Below are positions 15,546 through 24,276 of a DNA stretch of 28,422 nucleotides, piece after piece. Source of the stretch: Muribaculaceae bacterium (lineage in GTDB: Bacteria > Bacteroidota > Bacteroidia > Bacteroidales > Muribaculaceae); the NCBI GenBank assembly GCA_009775535.1, contig VSPW01000002.1, positions 1-28,422 of the forward strand, read 5' to 3'. The translations under genes were made by a program, and so were the position numbers. Within the stretch, counting starts at the first letter, position 1, and each line of letters opens with the position of its first letter. Below the pieces are notes generated by a model, which saw only the letters and a program-made list of their open reading frames with translations, made no database searches and was not told where the DNA came from.

Positions 15546-17168
15546 ATGGCAGAAATCCAGCAACAGATTGCCAAATTGTTTCCAGAAGCGGCCTTTGAGC
15601 AGGGCGACAAGCTCCAGATAACCATCCCCGATGCGCAATGGCATAAAATGGCGCTCACACTCCGCGATGTCCTGAAGATGGACTACCTTGTCACCATCGT
15701 CGGAATGGACTGGCAGACCTCAATGGGTGCTATCTACTACCTGATGTCAACAGCCACAAACGAAGAAGTGGCCGTCCGCGTCCAGACAACCGACCGCGAA
15801 AAGCCCATGCTCCACTCCGTTTCCGACGTGTGGACGATAGCAGAAATATACGAACGTGAAGTCTACGACTTCTTCGGCATCATATTTATCGGCAACCAGG
15901 ACATGCGCAGGCTGTTCCTGAACATCGACTGGAAAGGATTCCCCCTGCGTAAAGACTACGATGCAGACCCGGAAATAAACCCGGTATCAATCGAAAACGA
16001 ACGCCAGACCGACTTTACAGACGTATACACAGAAGGAGCTGACGGCAAAGTGGTAAAAGGACAGCGCCGCATATTCCAGGAAGACGATTTCGTGGTGAAC
16101 ATCGGCCCGCAGCACCCTGCCACACACGGTGTGCTACGCTTCCGCACAGCAATCGACGGCGAGACCATCAAAAAAATCGACATATATCTGGGCTACATCC
16201 ACCGCGGAGTAGAAAAGCTATGTGAAAACCTGACATACCCGCAGACCCTCCATTTCATGGACCGTCTCGACTACTTCTCAGCCCACAACTACCACCACGG
16301 CCTTTGCATGACCATCGAAAAGGCCGCCGGGATAGAGATAAGCCGTCGCGCACAGGTCATCCGCGTAATGATGGACGAGCTATCACGCATCGCATCACAC
16401 TGCCTGTTCATCGGAACATACTGCATGGACCTTGGTGCAACCACGATGCTGTTCTACACCCTGCGTGTACGCGAACAGATCCTCGACATCATGGAAAAGA
16501 CATGCGGCGCACGCATGACATTCAACTACGACTGCATAGGCGGCGTAATGCAGGACCTACACCCCGATTTTGTAAAGGACGTGAAGGCTCTCCTGGAAGT
16601 ACTCCCGGCAAACATAAAGGAATACAACAAAATATTTACCGGCAACGTAATCGCACGCAAGCGTCTTGAAGGCGTAGGCGTCCTGTCCCGCGAAGACGCC
16701 ATCGACCGCGGCGTAACAGGCCCGTCAGGAAGGGCTTCCGGTTGGGCATGCGACATGCGCAAGCTCCGTCCCTACAGCATATATAGCGAACTCGACTTCG
16801 ACGAGATAGTGCTCACCGAAGGAGACTCCATGGCACGCTTCAAGGCACGCATGCTCGAAATGGAACAGTCTGCACGCATCCTGGCACAGCTCGTAGACAA
16901 CATCCCCGACGGCGAATACCTCGTAAAAGTCCCGAAGGTACTCAAACTGCCGGTTGGCAACTGGTTCACGATGGTAGAAGGCTGCCGCGGCGTATTCGGC
17001 ATATACCTCGAAAGCGACGGCTCCACAAAACCGTACCGCCTGAAGATTGCCCCCCCCTGCCTGCCGTTGGCCGCAGTGGTCGACCACATAACGGAAGGCA
17101 CAAAAATCGCCGACCTCATCACCATCGGTGGCTCGCTGGACTATATCGTACCTGATATCGACAGATAA
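15546..17168 (+). CDS. nuoCD: Fused NADH-quinone oxidoreductase subunits C and D
   Basis: This is a 540-residue fusion of the 30 kDa (NuoC) and 49 kDa (NuoD) peripheral-arm subunits, which form much of the quinone site. The NuoC part (about 1-140) has YEREVYDFFGI and FPLRKDY. The NuoD part (about 180-540) starts NIGPQHPATHGVLRF with His190 and His194, and contains GYIHRGVEKL and RLDYFSAHNYHHG with the quinone-site Tyr243. The C-terminus, GGSLDYIVPDIDR, is the standard NuoD end. The gene is followed directly by nuoH; nuoE, nuoF and nuoG, which follow nuoCD in enterobacteria, are absent. The electron donor is therefore unlikely to be NADH through the usual module, and ferredoxin or flavodoxin is a better guess. 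Confidence 0.95.
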   Translation: MAEIQQQIAKLFPEAAFEQGDKLQITIPDAQWHKMALTLRDVLKMDYLVTIVGMDWQTSMGAIYYLMSTATNEEVAVRVQTTDREKPMLHSVSDVWTIAEIYEREVYDFFGIIFIGNQDMRRLFLNIDWKGFPLRKDYDADPEINPVSIENERQTDFTDVYTEGADGKVVKGQRRIFQEDDFVVNIGPQHPATHGVLRFRTAIDGETIKKIDIYLGYIHRGVEKLCENLTYPQTLHFMDRLDYFSAHNYHHGLCMTIEKAAGIEISRRAQVIRVMMDELSRIASHCLFIGTYCMDLGATTMLFYTLRVREQILDIMEKTCGARMTFNYDCIGGVMQDLHPDFVKDVKALLEVLPANIKEYNKIFTGNVIARKRLEGVGVLSREDAIDRGVTGPSGRASGWACDMRKLRPYSIYSELDFDEIVLTEGDSMARFKARMLEMEQSARILAQLVDNIPDGEYLVKVPKVLKLPVGNWFTMVEGCRGVFGIYLESDGSTKPYRLKIAPPCLPLAAVVDHITEGTKIADLITIGGSLDYIVPDIDR

Positions 17169-17226
17169 AGCCACCAAACCAATCAACACAGCATCGAGAA
17201 AAAAGTAATTTCACACTGTATAGACT

Positions 17227-18303
17227 ATGCAAGATTTATCAGGAATCACCAATTGGATACACCAGACGCTTTTGTCGTTCATGCCGCAGTGGCTCACCAC
17301 AACAGTCGAATGCGTGCTCATAGGCGTCGGCCTACTGCTGGTATACTCGCTCTTGGCCCTGTTCTACATCTATTTTGAACGCAAGATCTGCGCCGCTTTC
17401 CAGTGCCGCCTCGGCCCTAACCGTGTAGGCCCGTTCGGACTTCTGCAGAGCTTTGCCGACATGTTCAAGATCCTTATCAAGGAACTTATCCACCTCAACC
17501 ATATCGATAAATTCCTGTTCGCACTGGCACCCTACCTGGTGATTATCGCCTCAATGATCGGATTCGCGGTACTCCCCTGGGGCAACGGCCTACAGATCAT
17601 TGACTTCAACATCGGCATCTTCTTCCTGGTGGCATGCTCATCTATAGGCGTCCTCGGAATACTCCTTGCCGGATGGTCATCAAACAACAAATACACCCTC
17701 ATCGGTGCACTGCGCTCAGGCGCGCAAATGGTCAGCTACGAACTGTCCATCGGTCTGTCCGTAGTGACAATGGTATGCTTCGCCGGCTCAATGTCCGTAG
17801 GCGACATCGTGGCAGGACAAGACAGGCTCTGGTTCATATTCTCCGGCCACATCCCAGCCATCATCGCATTCCTGATATACATAATAGCAGGAACGGCAGA
17901 AACAAACCGTGGCCCGTTCGACCTTCCAGAAGCTGAAAGCGAACTTACTGCCGGATACCATACAGAATACTCAGGCATCCATTTCGGATTCTTCTACCTC
18001 GCTGAATACCTCAACCTGTTCATCGTATCAGGAGTCGCAGCGCTGCTATTCTTCGGCGGCTGGATGCCCCTGCACATCCCAGGATGGGATTCATTCAACG
18101 CAGTGATGGACTACATCCCGTCATTCGTATGGTTCATCGGCAAGGCGATCGCCATATCAGCCATCATCATATGGTTCAAATGGACCTTCCCGCGCCTGCG
18201 CATCGACCAGCTGCTGGCTCTGGAATGGAAATATCTGCTCCCCATCAACTTATTCAACCTCGTGCTGATGGTACTCGTCATCACATTCGGATGGTATCTC
18301 TAA
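17227..18303 (+). CDS. nuoH: NADH-quinone oxidoreductase subunit H
   Basis: NuoH is the membrane subunit that forms the entrance to the quinone chamber and couples redox energy to proton pumping. It has 358 residues and about eight or nine membrane helices. The signature RLGPNRVGPFGLLQSFADM lies near residues 60-78, and ETNRGPFDLPEAESELTAG is the conserved acidic loop near the quinone tunnel. The closing helices include the PRLRIDQLL motif. It is followed by atpD after only 34 bp with no promoter or terminator visible, so the ATP synthase genes appear to be read through from here. Confidence 0.95.
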   Translation: MQDLSGITNWIHQTLLSFMPQWLTTTVECVLIGVGLLLVYSLLALFYIYFERKICAAFQCRLGPNRVGPFGLLQSFADMFKILIKELIHLNHIDKFLFALAPYLVIIASMIGFAVLPWGNGLQIIDFNIGIFFLVACSSIGVLGILLAGWSSNNKYTLIGALRSGAQMVSYELSIGLSVVTMVCFAGSMSVGDIVAGQDRLWFIFSGHIPAIIAFLIYIIAGTAETNRGPFDLPEAESELTAGYHTEYSGIHFGFFYLAEYLNLFIVSGVAALLFFGGWMPLHIPGWDSFNAVMDYIPSFVWFIGKAIAISAIIIWFKWTFPRLRIDQLLALEWKYLLPINLFNLVLMVLVITFGWYL

Positions 18304-18337
18304 CCCACCATTAAAATCCCCAAACCTCCATAACACA

Positions 18338-19840
18338 ATGAGCGAAAATTACGGAAAAGTAGCCCAGGTAATCGGCCCGGTAGTCGACGTCATATTTGAG
18401 GGAGACCAGAACAACATCCCCCCTATCTATACAGCACTTAAGATAGACCGCCAAGATGGCACAATGCTCATCCTTGAAGTTGAGCAGCACATCGGCGAAG
18501 ACACAGTGCGCTGTGTAGCTATGGAAAGTACTGACGGCCTACGCCGCGGAATGCGTGTCGACAACCTCGAGCGTCCTATCGCAGTCCCCACAGGCGAACA
18601 GGTTAAAGGACGCCTGCTGAACGTAATCGGCAACCCCATCGACAACCTGCCGGAACTCAACCGCGAGAACCTGCGTCCCATCCATCAGCCGGCGCCTGAA
18701 TTTGAGGACCTGTCCATCTCAACCGAAGTGCTCTACACCGGTATAAAGGTCATAGACCTGCTCGAGCCATACTCAAAAGGCGGAAAGATCGGCCTTTTCG
18801 GCGGTGCAGGCGTAGGAAAGACCGTGCTCATCATGGAACTTATAAACAACATCGCAAAAGGCCACAACGGATTCTCAGTATTCACCGGCGTCGGCGAACG
18901 CACACGTGAGGGCAACGACCTCCTCCGTGAGATGATAGAAAGCGGTGTTATGAAATACGGGGAAAAATTCCAGGATGGCATGGAACGCGGCGAATGGAAT
19001 CTCGCCGACGTAGACATGGACAAGATCAAGGAATCCCAGGCCACCCTGGTGTTCGGACAGATGAACGAACCGCCCGGCGCACGTCTGCGCGTGGCTCTCT
19101 CAGGCCTTACAGTCGCAGAACAGTTCCGCGACCAGGACGGAGGCGGAAAGGAAATCCTCCTTTTCATCGACAACATCTTCCGATTCACACAGGCAGGTTC
19201 AGAAGTGTCGGCCCTCCTCGGACGTATGCCCTCGGCCGTAGGCTACCAGCCTACCCTCGCATCCGAAATGGGCACATTGCAGGAACGCATTACATCAACA
19301 AAGAACGGGTCTATCACATCTGTCCAGGCCATATACGTACCAGCCGATGACTTGACCGACCCCGCGCCTGCAACCACATTCAACTTCCTTGACGCCACTA
19401 CCGTACTCTCACGTAAGATAGCGGAGCTAGGCATCTACCCTGCAGTAGACCCGCTGGAATCCACATCACGCATCCTCGACCCCAACATCATAGGCGAAGA
19501 GCACTACAACACCGCACAGGCAGTCAAGCAGCTCCTGCAGAAGTACAACGAACTTCAGGACATCATAGCCATCCTTGGTGTCGACGAACTCTCAGACGAT
19601 GACAAGCTCGTTGTTGCGCGCGCCCGCCGCGCACAGCGCTTCCTCTCACAGCCCTTCCACGTTGCGGAACAGTTCACCGGCCTTCCAGGCGTAATGGTGC
19701 CGCTGAACGAGACCATACGCGGCTTCAAGATGATCCTTTCCGGAGAAATGGACCAATACCCCGAACAGGCATTCCTGAATGTCGGCACAATTGACGAAGC
19801 CATAGAGAAAGGCAAGAAACTTCTCGCAGAAGTACAGTAA
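18338..19840 (+). CDS. atpD: ATP synthase F1 subunit beta
   Basis: This is the catalytic beta subunit of F1, 500 residues. The P-loop GGAGVGKT is at residues 155-162, followed by the catalytic-Glu motif GERTREGND. The Walker B segment is KEILLFIDNIFRFTQAGSE. The regulatory DELSEED loop appears as DELSDDD. The C-terminal helical domain is complete. It is the first gene of the inserted block D-C-B-E-F-H-A-G, the order normally seen in Bacteroidota, where beta and epsilon are separated from alpha and gamma. It follows nuoH closely and precedes atpC by 31 bp. Confidence 0.97.
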   Translation: MSENYGKVAQVIGPVVDVIFEGDQNNIPPIYTALKIDRQDGTMLILEVEQHIGEDTVRCVAMESTDGLRRGMRVDNLERPIAVPTGEQVKGRLLNVIGNPIDNLPELNRENLRPIHQPAPEFEDLSISTEVLYTGIKVIDLLEPYSKGGKIGLFGGAGVGKTVLIMELINNIAKGHNGFSVFTGVGERTREGNDLLREMIESGVMKYGEKFQDGMERGEWNLADVDMDKIKESQATLVFGQMNEPPGARLRVALSGLTVAEQFRDQDGGGKEILLFIDNIFRFTQAGSEVSALLGRMPSAVGYQPTLASEMGTLQERITSTKNGSITSVQAIYVPADDLTDPAPATTFNFLDATTVLSRKIAELGIYPAVDPLESTSRILDPNIIGEEHYNTAQAVKQLLQKYNELQDIIAILGVDELSDDDKLVVARARRAQRFLSQPFHVAEQFTGLPGVMVPLNETIRGFKMILSGEMDQYPEQAFLNVGTIDEAIEKGKKLLAEVQ

Positions 19841-19871
19841 GCATTTATACCAAAGCTAACATCCACAGCCA

Positions 19872-20105
19872 ATGACACTCCGCATTATATCGGCCGACGA
19901 CATACTTTTCCAGGGAGAGGTATCCTCGGTGTCTCTTCCGGGAACGGCAGGCGCATTCACAGTGCTGCCACGCCACGCCTCCCTGGTATCAACACTGTCT
20001 GCCGGCGTGATACACTACGACAGTGACGGAAAACGCCACTCTACAGAAATAGCAGGCGGAATTGTAGATGTGGACAACGACATAGTGTCTGTATGCGTAT
20101 ACTGA
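19872..20105 (+). CDS. atpC: ATP synthase F1 subunit epsilon, short form
   Basis: Epsilon belongs to the central stalk of F1 and contacts the c-ring. This version has only 77 residues, against about 130-140 in E. coli or Bacillus. It contains the N-terminal beta-sandwich (FQGEVSSVSLPGTAGAFTVLPRHASLVSTL) and ends at VSVCVY. The C-terminal two-helix domain that inhibits ATP hydrolysis is missing. Short epsilon subunits are, to my knowledge, usual in Bacteroidota, so this is a lineage trait and not a truncation. No frameshifted remnant of the helices is found downstream, where atpB begins at once. Confidence 0.92.
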   Translation: MTLRIISADDILFQGEVSSVSLPGTAGAFTVLPRHASLVSTLSAGVIHYDSDGKRHSTEIAGGIVDVDNDIVSVCVY

Positions 20106-20116
20106 TTGACAAGGCA

Positions 20117-21211
20117 ATGAAACAATACCTGAACATCATCCTGGCCATCATGGCATTCTTGTGGACGGCACAACCGGCCGCCGCTACGTCATCACATGGC
20201 GACGGAGAGCCCATCAACCCAAAGGAAATAATCTTCGAGCACCTCGGTGACGGCTATGGATGGGAAGTGCCCTTCAATCACCACAAACGCATACCGCTCC
20301 CAATAATAGTGTTCGGCAGCGACGGCCTGCACATCTTCTCGTCATCGCGCCTGGCCGACGGCAAGGAATACCGCGACGGCGATGCCATATTCCGTATCGC
20401 ACCCAAGGACAGCCCATACCACGGCAAGGTAGTGGAGATAACTGATGGCGTAGAATCCCGCCCATTGGACATATCGGTCACAAAAAACGTACTGGCACTC
20501 TTCATCTCCGTAATCGTAGTGATAGCGATGGTCGTTTCTGTGCTCCGCTTCCATAAGCGCAACGGCATGCGCGCCCCACGCAAAGGCGTCGGCGCGATCG
20601 AATCCCTGATCGTGTTCATCTACGATGGAGTGATACGAGCCACCCTGGGTGACAAGGCACGTAAGTTCGCCCCCTACCTGCTGACAGTGTTCTTCTTCAT
20701 ATTCACGATGAACATCCTCGGCCTTATCGTAGTGTTCCCTGGAGGCGCGAACCTCACAGGCAACATAGCAGTTACCCTGGTGCTTGCCATATGCACCTTC
20801 ATAGCCACCAACCTCTTCGGCACAAAACACTATTGGAAAGAAATATTTTGGCCCGACGTGCCCCTGTGGCTGAAATTCCCGCTGCCTATCATGCCGCTCA
20901 TCGAAATATTCGGCATGTTCACAAAACCGGCGGCCCTCACAGTCCGTCTGTTCGCAAACATGATGGGAGGCCACATGATAGTACTTGTACTCACACTGCT
21001 CATATTCATCTTCTCAGCAATGAGCACATGGGCCGGAGGCGGCACTACTGTGATATCCGTACTGTTCTCTATATTCATGCTCATTATCGATGTATTGGTA
21101 AGCTTCATACAGGCATACGTATTCACAATGCTTTCAACCATATTCATATCACTGGCACAGGTGCATGAACACCACCATGAAGAAGCCGAAGGTACTGTAC
21201 AGGAAGCATGA
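20117..21211 (+). CDS. atpB: ATP synthase Fo subunit a, with signal peptide
   Basis: Subunit a forms the two proton half-channels next to the c-ring. The C-terminal part (about residues 125-350) is the canonical membrane domain, with the essential stator Arg277 in PAALTVRLFANMMGGH. In front of it is a signal peptide (MKQYLNIILAIMAFLWTAQ, cleavage near AAA) and a periplasmic segment of about 100 residues, an arrangement typical of Bacteroidota subunit a. The frame could begin at 20093, overlapping atpC by 13 bp. I prefer the ATG at 20117, which starts the signal peptide cleanly and gives 364 residues. The His-rich C-terminus (HEHHHEEAEG) is unusual-looking but probably tolerated. Confidence 0.93.
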   Translation: MKQYLNIILAIMAFLWTAQPAAATSSHGDGEPINPKEIIFEHLGDGYGWEVPFNHHKRIPLPIIVFGSDGLHIFSSSRLADGKEYRDGDAIFRIAPKDSPYHGKVVEITDGVESRPLDISVTKNVLALFISVIVVIAMVVSVLRFHKRNGMRAPRKGVGAIESLIVFIYDGVIRATLGDKARKFAPYLLTVFFFIFTMNILGLIVVFPGGANLTGNIAVTLVLAICTFIATNLFGTKHYWKEIFWPDVPLWLKFPLPIMPLIEIFGMFTKPAALTVRLFANMMGGHMIVLVLTLLIFIFSAMSTWAGGGTTVISVLFSIFMLIIDVLVSFIQAYVFTMLSTIFISLAQVHEHHHEEAEGTVQEA

Positions 21212-21273
21212 GCGGCCTCAGACAATCATAAAAATAATCAATAATTAACATAACCATCTAAAAAATTACAACC

Positions 21274-21513
21274 ATGTTTGGAATCTTAGCAGACATAGCA
21301 CTTACAGGTTTTGGCGCCAGCCTCGGCGCAGCTATCGCAGCAATCGGCGCAGGTATCGGTATCGGTAAGATCGGCGCAGCAGCCATGGAAGCCATCGCAC
21401 GTCAACCCGAAGCAGCCGGCGACATCCGAAGCAGCATGATCGTGATTGCAGCCCTCGTCGAAGGTGTTGCCCTCTTCGCTGTCATCGTTTGTGTACTCGC
21501 TCTCTTCGTATAA
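21274..21513 (+). CDS. atpE: ATP synthase Fo subunit c (proteolipid)
   Basis: The c subunit forms the rotating ring. It has 79 residues in a two-helix hairpin: Gly/Ala-rich helix 1 (GAGIGIGKIG), the polar loop ARQPEAAGD with the conserved RQPE at 43-46, and helix 2 with the ion-carrying Glu63 (ALVEGVALF). The Na+ site of Ilyobacter-type rings needs Gln32, Glu65, Ser66 and Thr67. The matching positions here are Ile30, Glu63, Gly64 and Val65, so proton binding is predicted. The gap to atpB is 62 bp with no promoter. Confidence 0.95.
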   Translation: MFGILADIALTGFGASLGAAIAAIGAGIGIGKIGAAAMEAIARQPEAAGDIRSSMIVIAALVEGVALFAVIVCVLALFV

Positions 21514-21533
21514 TCTGGTAATCCGCCATAACA

Positions 21534-22031
21534 ATGGATCTATTCACGCCTGACTTCGGCTTGATCTTCTGGATGTTCGTGTCCTTCGCCGTGCTTTTCC
21601 TGATACTATGGAAATTCGCATGGCCGGCCATAATCAAGACAGTAGACTCACGCGCCGACCTAATTGACAAAGGTGTGGAGTATGCCCAGAGCGCCAAGCA
21701 GCAGCTCGACAACGCAAGCATGGAAGCCAAGAAATATATCGCTGAAGCGCAGCGCCAGCAGGCCGAAATGCTCCGCGAAGCCGACAAGATGAAGACCCGG
21801 ATCATCGAGGACGCACGTGCGGCAGCCCAGAAAGAAGCCCAAAAGGTGATGGACGCCGCAAAAGTGTCCATCGAACAGTCCCGTAAAGAAGCCGAACAGT
21901 CGTTCCGCGACCAGGTAAGCGGTTACGCCCTTGACATCGCCCAGAAAGTCGTACGCAACCAGCTGGCCGACAGCAAGGCACAGTCAGCCCTTGTTGGACA
22001 GCTCCTTGACGAGATTGAAAGCAAAAACTAG
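21534..22031 (+). CDS. atpF: ATP synthase Fo subunit b
   Basis: Subunit b is the peripheral stalk that holds F1 against rotation. It has 165 residues: one N-terminal membrane helix (about 7-28, LIFWMFVSFAVLFLILWKF) and then a long charged helix (about 40-140) with repeated Ala/Gln/Glu/Lys patterns, expected to form a coiled-coil dimer. The C-terminus ends in the delta-contacting stretch ALVGQLLDEIESKN. It lies 20 bp after atpE and 9 bp before atpH. Confidence 0.95.
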   Translation: MDLFTPDFGLIFWMFVSFAVLFLILWKFAWPAIIKTVDSRADLIDKGVEYAQSAKQQLDNASMEAKKYIAEAQRQQAEMLREADKMKTRIIEDARAAAQKEAQKVMDAAKVSIEQSRKEAEQSFRDQVSGYALDIAQKVVRNQLADSKAQSALVGQLLDEIESKN

Positions 22032-22040
22032 CACACCACA

Positions 22041-22583
22041 ATGAACGAAGGACTAATTCCAAAACGCTACGCGAAAGCACTGCTGAAACTGGCCACAGAA
22101 CGTGGTGACGACAGCCGCATCTACACATTGATGCAGGCCCTGTCCGCCTCGTTTGCGTCACAGCCCTCGCTGGCCGCTGCCATCAGAAACCCATTTTTAG
22201 GCTACACCGACAAGCAGAGACTGTTGATGGCCGCTGCCGGGGCGACGGAAAAAGATACCACATTCATCGATTTCCTCAAGCTCCTTGACCGCAACAAGCG
22301 CACCGGCATGGCCCGGGAAGCAGTGATGGCGTATATGGACCTATACCGCAAGGCAAACCACATATACCGCGTAAAGGTCACAGCGGCAGCCCCTATGGGC
22401 CCAAAAGAGGAAAACCGTCTCAAAAAGCTCATAGAGGACCGGCTCAACGGCGGCACAATGGAATACAACCTTCTTATTGACCCTGAACTGATAGGCGGAT
22501 TCACTGTCGACATCGACTCCGAACGCCTTGACGCATCCGTGGCAAACGAGCTCAAGCAACTCCGCCATAAACTCCTAAGCTAA
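22041..22583 (+). CDS. atpH: ATP synthase F1 subunit delta
   Basis: Delta links the b-subunit stalk to the top of the alpha/beta hexamer. It has 180 residues, the usual length. The N-terminal helical domain begins IPKRYAKALLKLATERGDD. The C-terminal domain contains VKVTAAAPMGPKEENRLKK and the conserved IDPELIGGFTVDIDSERLDAS, the family hallmark. It lies 9 bp after atpF and 45 bp before atpA. Confidence 0.95.
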   Translation: MNEGLIPKRYAKALLKLATERGDDSRIYTLMQALSASFASQPSLAAAIRNPFLGYTDKQRLLMAAAGATEKDTTFIDFLKLLDRNKRTGMAREAVMAYMDLYRKANHIYRVKVTAAAPMGPKEENRLKKLIEDRLNGGTMEYNLLIDPELIGGFTVDIDSERLDASVANELKQLRHKLLS

Positions 22584-22628
22584 ATATTAATTCACCCGGA
22601 AAAGCCAATACATCCCCATCATAAAGCA

Positions 22629-24209
22629 ATGATTAATCCCAGCGAGATATCGGAAGTCCTGAAGCAACAGCTTGAAAGCGTAAACACAAAAGTGGCTTTC
22701 GAGGAAGTAGGAACAGTCCTGGAAGTAGGCGACGGCGTGGCCCACGTCTACGGCCTGGACAACGTCTGCGCGAACGAACTTGTTGAATTTGAGAACGGCG
22801 TAAAAGGCGTGGCCCTCAACCTTGAGGAAAGCAACGTCGGTGTCATACTTCTCAATAATGTCAACAAGGTAACGGAAAACATGACCGTACGCCGCACCGG
22901 CGAAATCGCTTCCATCCCTGTGGGAGAAGGCCTGCTGGGACGCGTGATCAATGTGCTAGGCGAACCTATCGACGGACGCGGCCCGATACAGGGCGAACTG
23001 CTGCGTATGCCACTGGAGCGTAAGGCACCGGGCGTGATATACCGCCAGCCTGTGAACCAGCCGCTGCAGACAGGCATCAAGGCTGTGGACTCCATGGTAC
23101 CCATAGGCCGCGGACAGCGTGAGCTCATCATCGGCGACCGACAGATAGGCAAGACCGCCATTGCTATCGACACGATAATAAACCAGCGCAAGAACTATGA
23201 TGAGGGAAAACCCGTCTATTGCATATACGTGGCAATAGGACAGAAGGCGTCCTCAGTGGCCGCTCTCGTGGAGACCCTCCGCAAGCATGGGGCTATGGAA
23301 TACACTGTAGTCGTAGCGGCAACTGCAGCCGACTCCGCTTCAATGCGCTACTATTCCCCATTTGCAGGCGTGGCCATCGGTGAATATTTCCGCGACACCG
23401 GCCGCGATGCACTCATCGTGTACGACGACCTCTCTAAACAGGCTGTCGCATACCGTGAGATATCGCTCATCCTAAAGCGCCCATCAGGCCGCGAAGCTTA
23501 TCCTGGCGACATTTTCTACCTGCATTCCCGTCTGCTGGAACGCGCAGCGAAAATAATCGACAACCAGGCTGTAGCATCAAAGATGAACGACCTTCCAGAA
23601 GTGCTCAAACCCCTGGTAAAAGGCGGAGGGTCACTTACGGCACTCCCCATCATCGAGACCCAGGCCGGTGACGTATCTGCATATATCCCCACAAACGTGA
23701 TATCAATCACCGACGGGCAGATATTCCTTGAAACCGCACTTTTCAACCGCGGCATACGCCCCGCCATCAATGTCGGCATATCAGTGTCGCGTGTCGGCGG
23801 CAACGCACAGATAAAATCGATGAAAAAAGTGGCCGGTACACTGAAAATAGACCAGGCACAGTTCCGCGAACTGGAATCATTCACCAAGTTCGGCGGCGAC
23901 ATAGACCCTGTGACCGCACGCGTGATAGACAAAGGCCGCAAGAACGAACGTCTTCTCATCCAGCCCCAATACCGCCCCGTGGCAGTCGAGGACGAAGTGG
24001 CATGCATATATTGCGGAGTAAACGGGCTTCTAAACAATGTGCCACTCGACAAGGTGGCCGAATTTGAAAAACAGCTCCTCCAGATGCTGCATGCACGCCA
24101 CCAGGCCGATGTGCTCGATGTGATCAAGGCAGGCAAGCTCACTGACGACTCCACAACAAAACTTACACAGGCCGCACGCGACATAGCCGGACAGTTCGCC
24201 AACGGCTGA
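22629..24209 (+). CDS. atpA: ATP synthase F1 subunit alpha
   Basis: Alpha is the non-catalytic nucleotide-binding subunit of the F1 hexamer, 526 residues. The P-loop is GDRQIGKT at residues 169-176; the fifth position is Ile where most bacterial alpha subunits have Thr. The hallmark SVSRVGGNAQIKSM contains the Arg that reaches into the catalytic site of beta. The N-terminal barrel (GTVLEVGDGVAHVYGLDNV) and C-terminal helical domain are complete. It precedes atpG by 67 bp. Confidence 0.97.
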   Translation: MINPSEISEVLKQQLESVNTKVAFEEVGTVLEVGDGVAHVYGLDNVCANELVEFENGVKGVALNLEESNVGVILLNNVNKVTENMTVRRTGEIASIPVGEGLLGRVINVLGEPIDGRGPIQGELLRMPLERKAPGVIYRQPVNQPLQTGIKAVDSMVPIGRGQRELIIGDRQIGKTAIAIDTIINQRKNYDEGKPVYCIYVAIGQKASSVAALVETLRKHGAMEYTVVVAATAADSASMRYYSPFAGVAIGEYFRDTGRDALIVYDDLSKQAVAYREISLILKRPSGREAYPGDIFYLHSRLLERAAKIIDNQAVASKMNDLPEVLKPLVKGGGSLTALPIIETQAGDVSAYIPTNVISITDGQIFLETALFNRGIRPAINVGISVSRVGGNAQIKSMKKVAGTLKIDQAQFRELESFTKFGGDIDPVTARVIDKGRKNERLLIQPQYRPVAVEDEVACIYCGVNGLLNNVPLDKVAEFEKQLLQMLHARHQADVLDVIKAGKLTDDSTTKLTQAARDIAGQFANG

Positions 24210-24276
24210 CAATAAGGCAAAAGATATTAACGACCACCAGTAACCCTGCATATAACCCACCAACCCGTTCCACGAA

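Noticed and set aside
20093..20116. An earlier ATG for atpB overlapping atpC
   Set aside because: Eight extra residues with a central charge would precede the signal peptide; the ATG at 20117 gives a normal signal peptide. The earlier start is possible but less likely.
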